From the NCBI GenBank assembly GCA_032358255.1, contig JAULBX010001891.1, positions 88,880 through 152,879 of the forward strand: DNA of 64,000 nucleotides. The letters run 5' to 3'. This DNA is from Heterotrichella gracilis (lineage: Eukaryota; Sar; Xanthophyceae; Tribonematales; Xanthonemataceae). Of this stretch, positions 60,787 to 64,000 are shown one piece after another (positions within the stretch are counted from its first letter, which is position 1; every line of letters starts with the position of its first letter). The position numbers were made by a program, and so were the translations under genes. The notes under the pieces were generated by a model. The model saw nothing but the letters and a program-made list of their open reading frames with translations, did not search any database and was not told the DNA's origin.

Positions 60787-63710
60787 CGCGTGGAGCGTGG
60801 TTATTGGGGTAATACCCCTGGGGGATAGCCTGGTGGGCGCGCGCAGGGCTGCGCTGGTGGTATCATATGCTGCCCGCGGTTGCGAGCATGCGCTTGCCAG
60901 TGGGGGTGAAGGGGGGTTGCCTGGGAGGAGGAGGCGGGGGAGGAGAGGACTGCTGCCAGGGGGGCACGGGTAAGCCTTATGGGAGGGAGGCGAATCTGGG
61001 GAGGGTTGAGCGTGCCCTCTTGGGCATGGGAGTAGGGGATGGAGTACAGTGGGTACCAGTAGGGTTTTCACGATGGTGCCCCACCATCAGTTTCAGCTAC
61101 AGTATCACAGCTGGAAAGGGCAGTCCCAGCCGTTTGTCGGCGTTTTGCTCTCAAGCGATGTCATTTATCTTGGTTTCTTTGTAGGGGCCAGTGCCTGCGC
61201 CTGTGTGCACAGGCTGCCCGATTCTCCGCCACTTGGCGGATTCAGTGTCTTGCACCAATTGTGGTGCTTGCGGTTGCTTGCTGGGGTGGCAAGACCCACT
61301 AACGCACAAGTCCCTTGTATGTCTGTACCACACAGTACTAAACGGCAGCCTCACCACCACCACAAAATCCAGTTGGCAGCCTACACCGTTCACCAAAATT
61401 ATTAGCCACTGATGGAAAGAATTTGCCTCGAGTGTCCTTTAGGTGACTATTTTTGCCCAACACACGCCTCTTACATTTTGCCGTACTCATTGCAGCCGGC
61501 TTGCATGCTGCTGCATTCAGCCACCGAACATCAGGAACAGCAGTCATTGACAGTACCATTGGGAGCTAATCCCTGCACTACTTCTTTGACGTACCCACTG
61601 TGCCCTAAATTTTGTTGTTGCATGGACCATGCTTTTGCATGATGAGGCTAGCCTGAGGCTAGAGAGCATAGCTCAGGTGTCTGTCACAGGAGGCTATGGG
61701 TTTTGGGACGTCCTCTAAGTTAGGAAAATAAAAAATGTGCTGAAGGAACTGTTCGTTTGTTCCTTATTTGCGAATCATAGCCTTGGTTACTACCAGGGTA
61801 TGTACGTAACCTACCAGGAGCGTTAGGTACTGAACGCTACCAGTTCAGTAGTTTACTTACTACTAAAGAGTAAGTAGACCTTACTCTACTTTTTACTCGA
61901 GTACTAAAGAGTATTGCAGTAACCCTATGCGATATCAAATGATATACAGTATATTCTCTTCTTCAAATTTCTTGGGCTGAGAGGGCATGGGTGTTCAACT
62001 TAGTCAATCCGCGTCACTTTAGAAAGGTCATGAGGTGGTGGATTTGAGCGAACTGTTTGGGGAAATTCCATTGTAGACCTTGCAGAAATCTGCAATTTGT
62101 AATCGTCAGAATTAAATGTCGGTGATGAGTCGCTGGCAATGGTTACCAGTAGCCAATGTACCTAGTGCAATTGAGTGTTCAACTTGGCACAAGTTGGCAC
62201 ACTGATTAATCCAGTTGCCAATGATTATCAACGGTGCCACTCAGTCTGTCACAATTGAATTGTAAGCGCTCGTCCACCATCGCCCACCAGTATACAACTG
62301 TTTTACGGTAGAAAAGGAAAAGTAATCCTGATAATCCACTGCCCTAGTGTGCATGCACGTCCAGTTGGAGTTCAGCGCCTTCAGGCACATGCCCCAAGGG
62401 TCAGCAGTAGCCAGATCCTAGGGTTTGGGTTAAAGTTAGGGTTAAGGGTTGGGCAAAGCCCCTGGGAGCGGTGGGGCCCGGGAGGTCGAGCTAGAAGGCG
62501 CGGGTTTGGATGAGCACGCACCCACCTAGGGGGAAGTGAGGGTTGGGTGCGGGAGTGGGGAGTGGCGCATGGTGGGGTGGGGTGGGTGTGCATATGTTAG
62601 GGCGCGAATGGCAGGAAGCATGTTGCTCTTGTTTGCCTCAATTACACTGGAAACCGCTGTGCACGTGAATTAGCTTTGGTGCACTAATGTGGGGCGTGGG
62701 GGAGGTGGTGGGCATGGGGTGGGGCCAATGGCAGGTGTGGGGTGTGGGTGGTGCAGCATGCAGAAGGGCTCTTGCCAAGGTTAAGTGTATAGCGTTGGAC
62801 CTATGGCTGCTTTCAACACCAGGAGTTCTACCGTGATAACAGGCGCGTATGGAAGTGCAATGCAGACAGGCGCTGGCTGTGCATAACAAAACCCTGAACT
62901 CGTGAATCAGTGGACGCGGGTTTTACAGACACGCCAACATACATCGTCCAATATACCATGCATATCGCCTCATTTACACGCCAACTGACAGTGTGATACG
63001 TTGCGAGAATAAGCTTGCAGCAGGTTCATGCACATATGCATGCACTGTGAATAGACGCGGGAAAACAAACCCCAATCCAACTCCACCTAGCAGAACCATA
63101 CTCCATTTATGGCTCATTCGCTGCCCTCAAAAGCTTGGATCCAGTGACGCCCACAACGCAAGACTGCTAGGGCTCAAAGCAAGTCTTTGTGCCATCATGG
63201 GCGTTTGGGCTGGCATGGGTGGCATGGCGTGGCATGGCGTGCATGGGCCACGGGCATGGGCATGGCATATGCATGCGTTGTTCAAGCGTCGCCACAGGTG
63301 GCGCAAGCAGCCCACACATACTATCCCGGGCAGAAAAGCGGAAGCACTTGCAGACCTTTACGTCTGTTGCGCCGCATGGCCGTTGACATGTCGCATGACT
63401 CACCGTGGACAGTTGTATGGACAAACGCTCCCTTGCCCGCTGCAAAGGGTCAAGTTTGGGGGGAAGTACTAGCTGCGCCTCAGCTGGTGCTAAGCGTGCC
63501 AAACGTCAGGAGGCATAATATGTACACTGATAACAAAAGTCAGCGCGCCTTGCGAACGAGGGCTACAAAAGGGGCTTGGCGACTGATGGAAGCATCCATT
63601 GTTCCAAACACACCTACCACCACCACCCACCACTCTCTTCTCGCGGTTCCATACTCCACGATCGCAGACCACACCTTCAACAATACCCGACCACAGCTCA
63701 AGCGATCACC
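60787..63710. other. Long 3' intergenic region
   Basis: No gene was recognised. The long minus-strand open frame facing the kinase C-terminus (59,983-61,071) is a shadow of GC-rich code. An inverted-repeat element lies at 61,785-61,924. The right-hand end should contain the promoter of the gene starting at 63,711. Confidence 0.5.
61785..61924. repeat. Small AT-rich element with short terminal inverted repeats
   Basis: GGTTACT at 61785-61791 is complementary to AGTAACC at 61918-61924. Inside are many overlapping phrases such as TACTAAAGAGTA (twice), AGTAAGTAGACCTTACT and the palindrome TACTCGAGTA. Size and structure fit a MITE, but no target-site duplication is evident. Confidence 0.5.
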
Positions 63711-64000
63711 ATGACTTCCGTGGCCACCGACGTCGACGTCATCCTCAACAACCAGGCTGCATCTGCTGCCGCGCCGAAGCAAACCAAGGCCAAGGCAGGG
63801 GCGGCCAAGGCCAAGAAAGGAGTGAGGTGATACAGTCTGCTTGAACGCTGTATACTCCACTTCGTTTGCTCTCTTGCAAAGTGGTGTCGGCAAGCACCAT
63901 AGCGGCCCTCCTGATATCACGGGCTAGTCCTAGAGGCAGTACTGTGTGCAGCCCACCACCGCCCAGCCCACTGCCCCGCACGTTCGAGATAGCACTTCCT
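63711..64000 (+). CDS. First exon of an Ala/Lys-rich protein (partial, runs off the window)
   Basis: ATG 63711 in the context ATCACCATGAC starts MTSVATDVDVILNNQAASAA and continues to a Lys/Ala-rich stretch (KQTKAKAGAAKAKK). The exon probably ends at GTGAGG near 63,822 or GTGATA near 63,828, and the rest of the window would be intron. About 40 residues are too few for a family; basic Ala/Lys N-termini occur in several ribosomal and chromatin proteins, so no product is claimed. A clean start context and a donor support a real gene. Confidence 0.5.

Noticed and set aside
59983-61071. Minus-strand open frame of 362 codons
   Set aside because: It lies opposite the Gly/Pro/Ser-rich kinase tail; the frame is kept open by GC-rich codons and its product is compositionally a mirror with no motif.
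1-64000. Bacterial or organellar origin
   Set aside because: Spliced eukaryotic genes with GT-AG introns, proteasome, Pol III and DDX6 genes exclude it.

Overview
The window looks like nuclear DNA of a green alga (chlorophyte). Genes are split by many GT-AG introns with long GC-rich low-complexity stretches. The proteins are plant-like: RPN12 and RPT4 of the 26S proteasome, chloroplast-type glycerate kinase, DDX6/DHH1. Plant-type telomere heptamers (TTTAGGG/CCCTAAA) are scattered through introns. The genus cannot be fixed from the sequence alone. No tRNA, rRNA, CRISPR or recognisable transposase/reverse transcriptase was found.

Layout. 1-20.6 kb is a compact block of conserved genes in alternating orientation: an unidentified partial gene (-), RPN12 (-), RNA polymerase III subunit RPC4 (+), DDX6/DHH1 helicase (-), a DUF1764 protein (+), D-glycerate 3-kinase (-), an isoamyl-acetate-esterase-like SGNH hydrolase (-), and RPT4 (+). 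Exon models close in phase for each complete gene (263, 404, 419, 140, 421, 244 and 398 residues). 20.7-25.3 kb (-) holds a very large His/Gln/Pro-rich disordered protein of unknown function.

25.8-40.9 kb (+) is a tandem pair of paralogous genes, about 7 kb apart at their 5' ends. They encode a SAP/ARMET-like N-terminal motif, a long alpha-helical-looking body and, in the second copy, a C-terminal MYND zinc finger. Copy A has two in-frame stops and a lost 3' end. Copy B has a 16-nt deletion that shifts frame in exon 4. 42.7-47.9 kb (+) is an intact ten-exon, 721-residue protein combining a PAM2-like PABP-binding motif, F-box, leucine-rich region and ankyrin repeats. 48.7-49.7 kb is an intronless unknown ORF. 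52.2-60.8 kb (+) is a receptor-like protein: Cys-rich extracellular region, one membrane span, and a Raf-like (TKL) kinase with unusual HLD and DVG motifs. The last 3 kb is largely empty until a partial gene starts at 63,711.

Most striking pattern. In the accessory genes (27-60 kb, and once or twice in RPC4) exon edges are repeatedly copied into the neighbouring intron together with their splice site. A copy of the exon's last 15-60 bases plus the GT donor, or of the AG acceptor plus the first bases of the exon, lies beside the real one. The copies are usually separated by short TTTAGGG/CCCTAAA tracts. More than twenty such sites are visible, in both telomere-repeat orientations. The housekeeping genes RPN12, DDX6, GLYK, the esterase and RPT4 appear free of it. 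This looks like a recurrent, splice-site-anchored duplication process linked to telomere-like DNA, and is my main candidate for an undescribed phenomenon.
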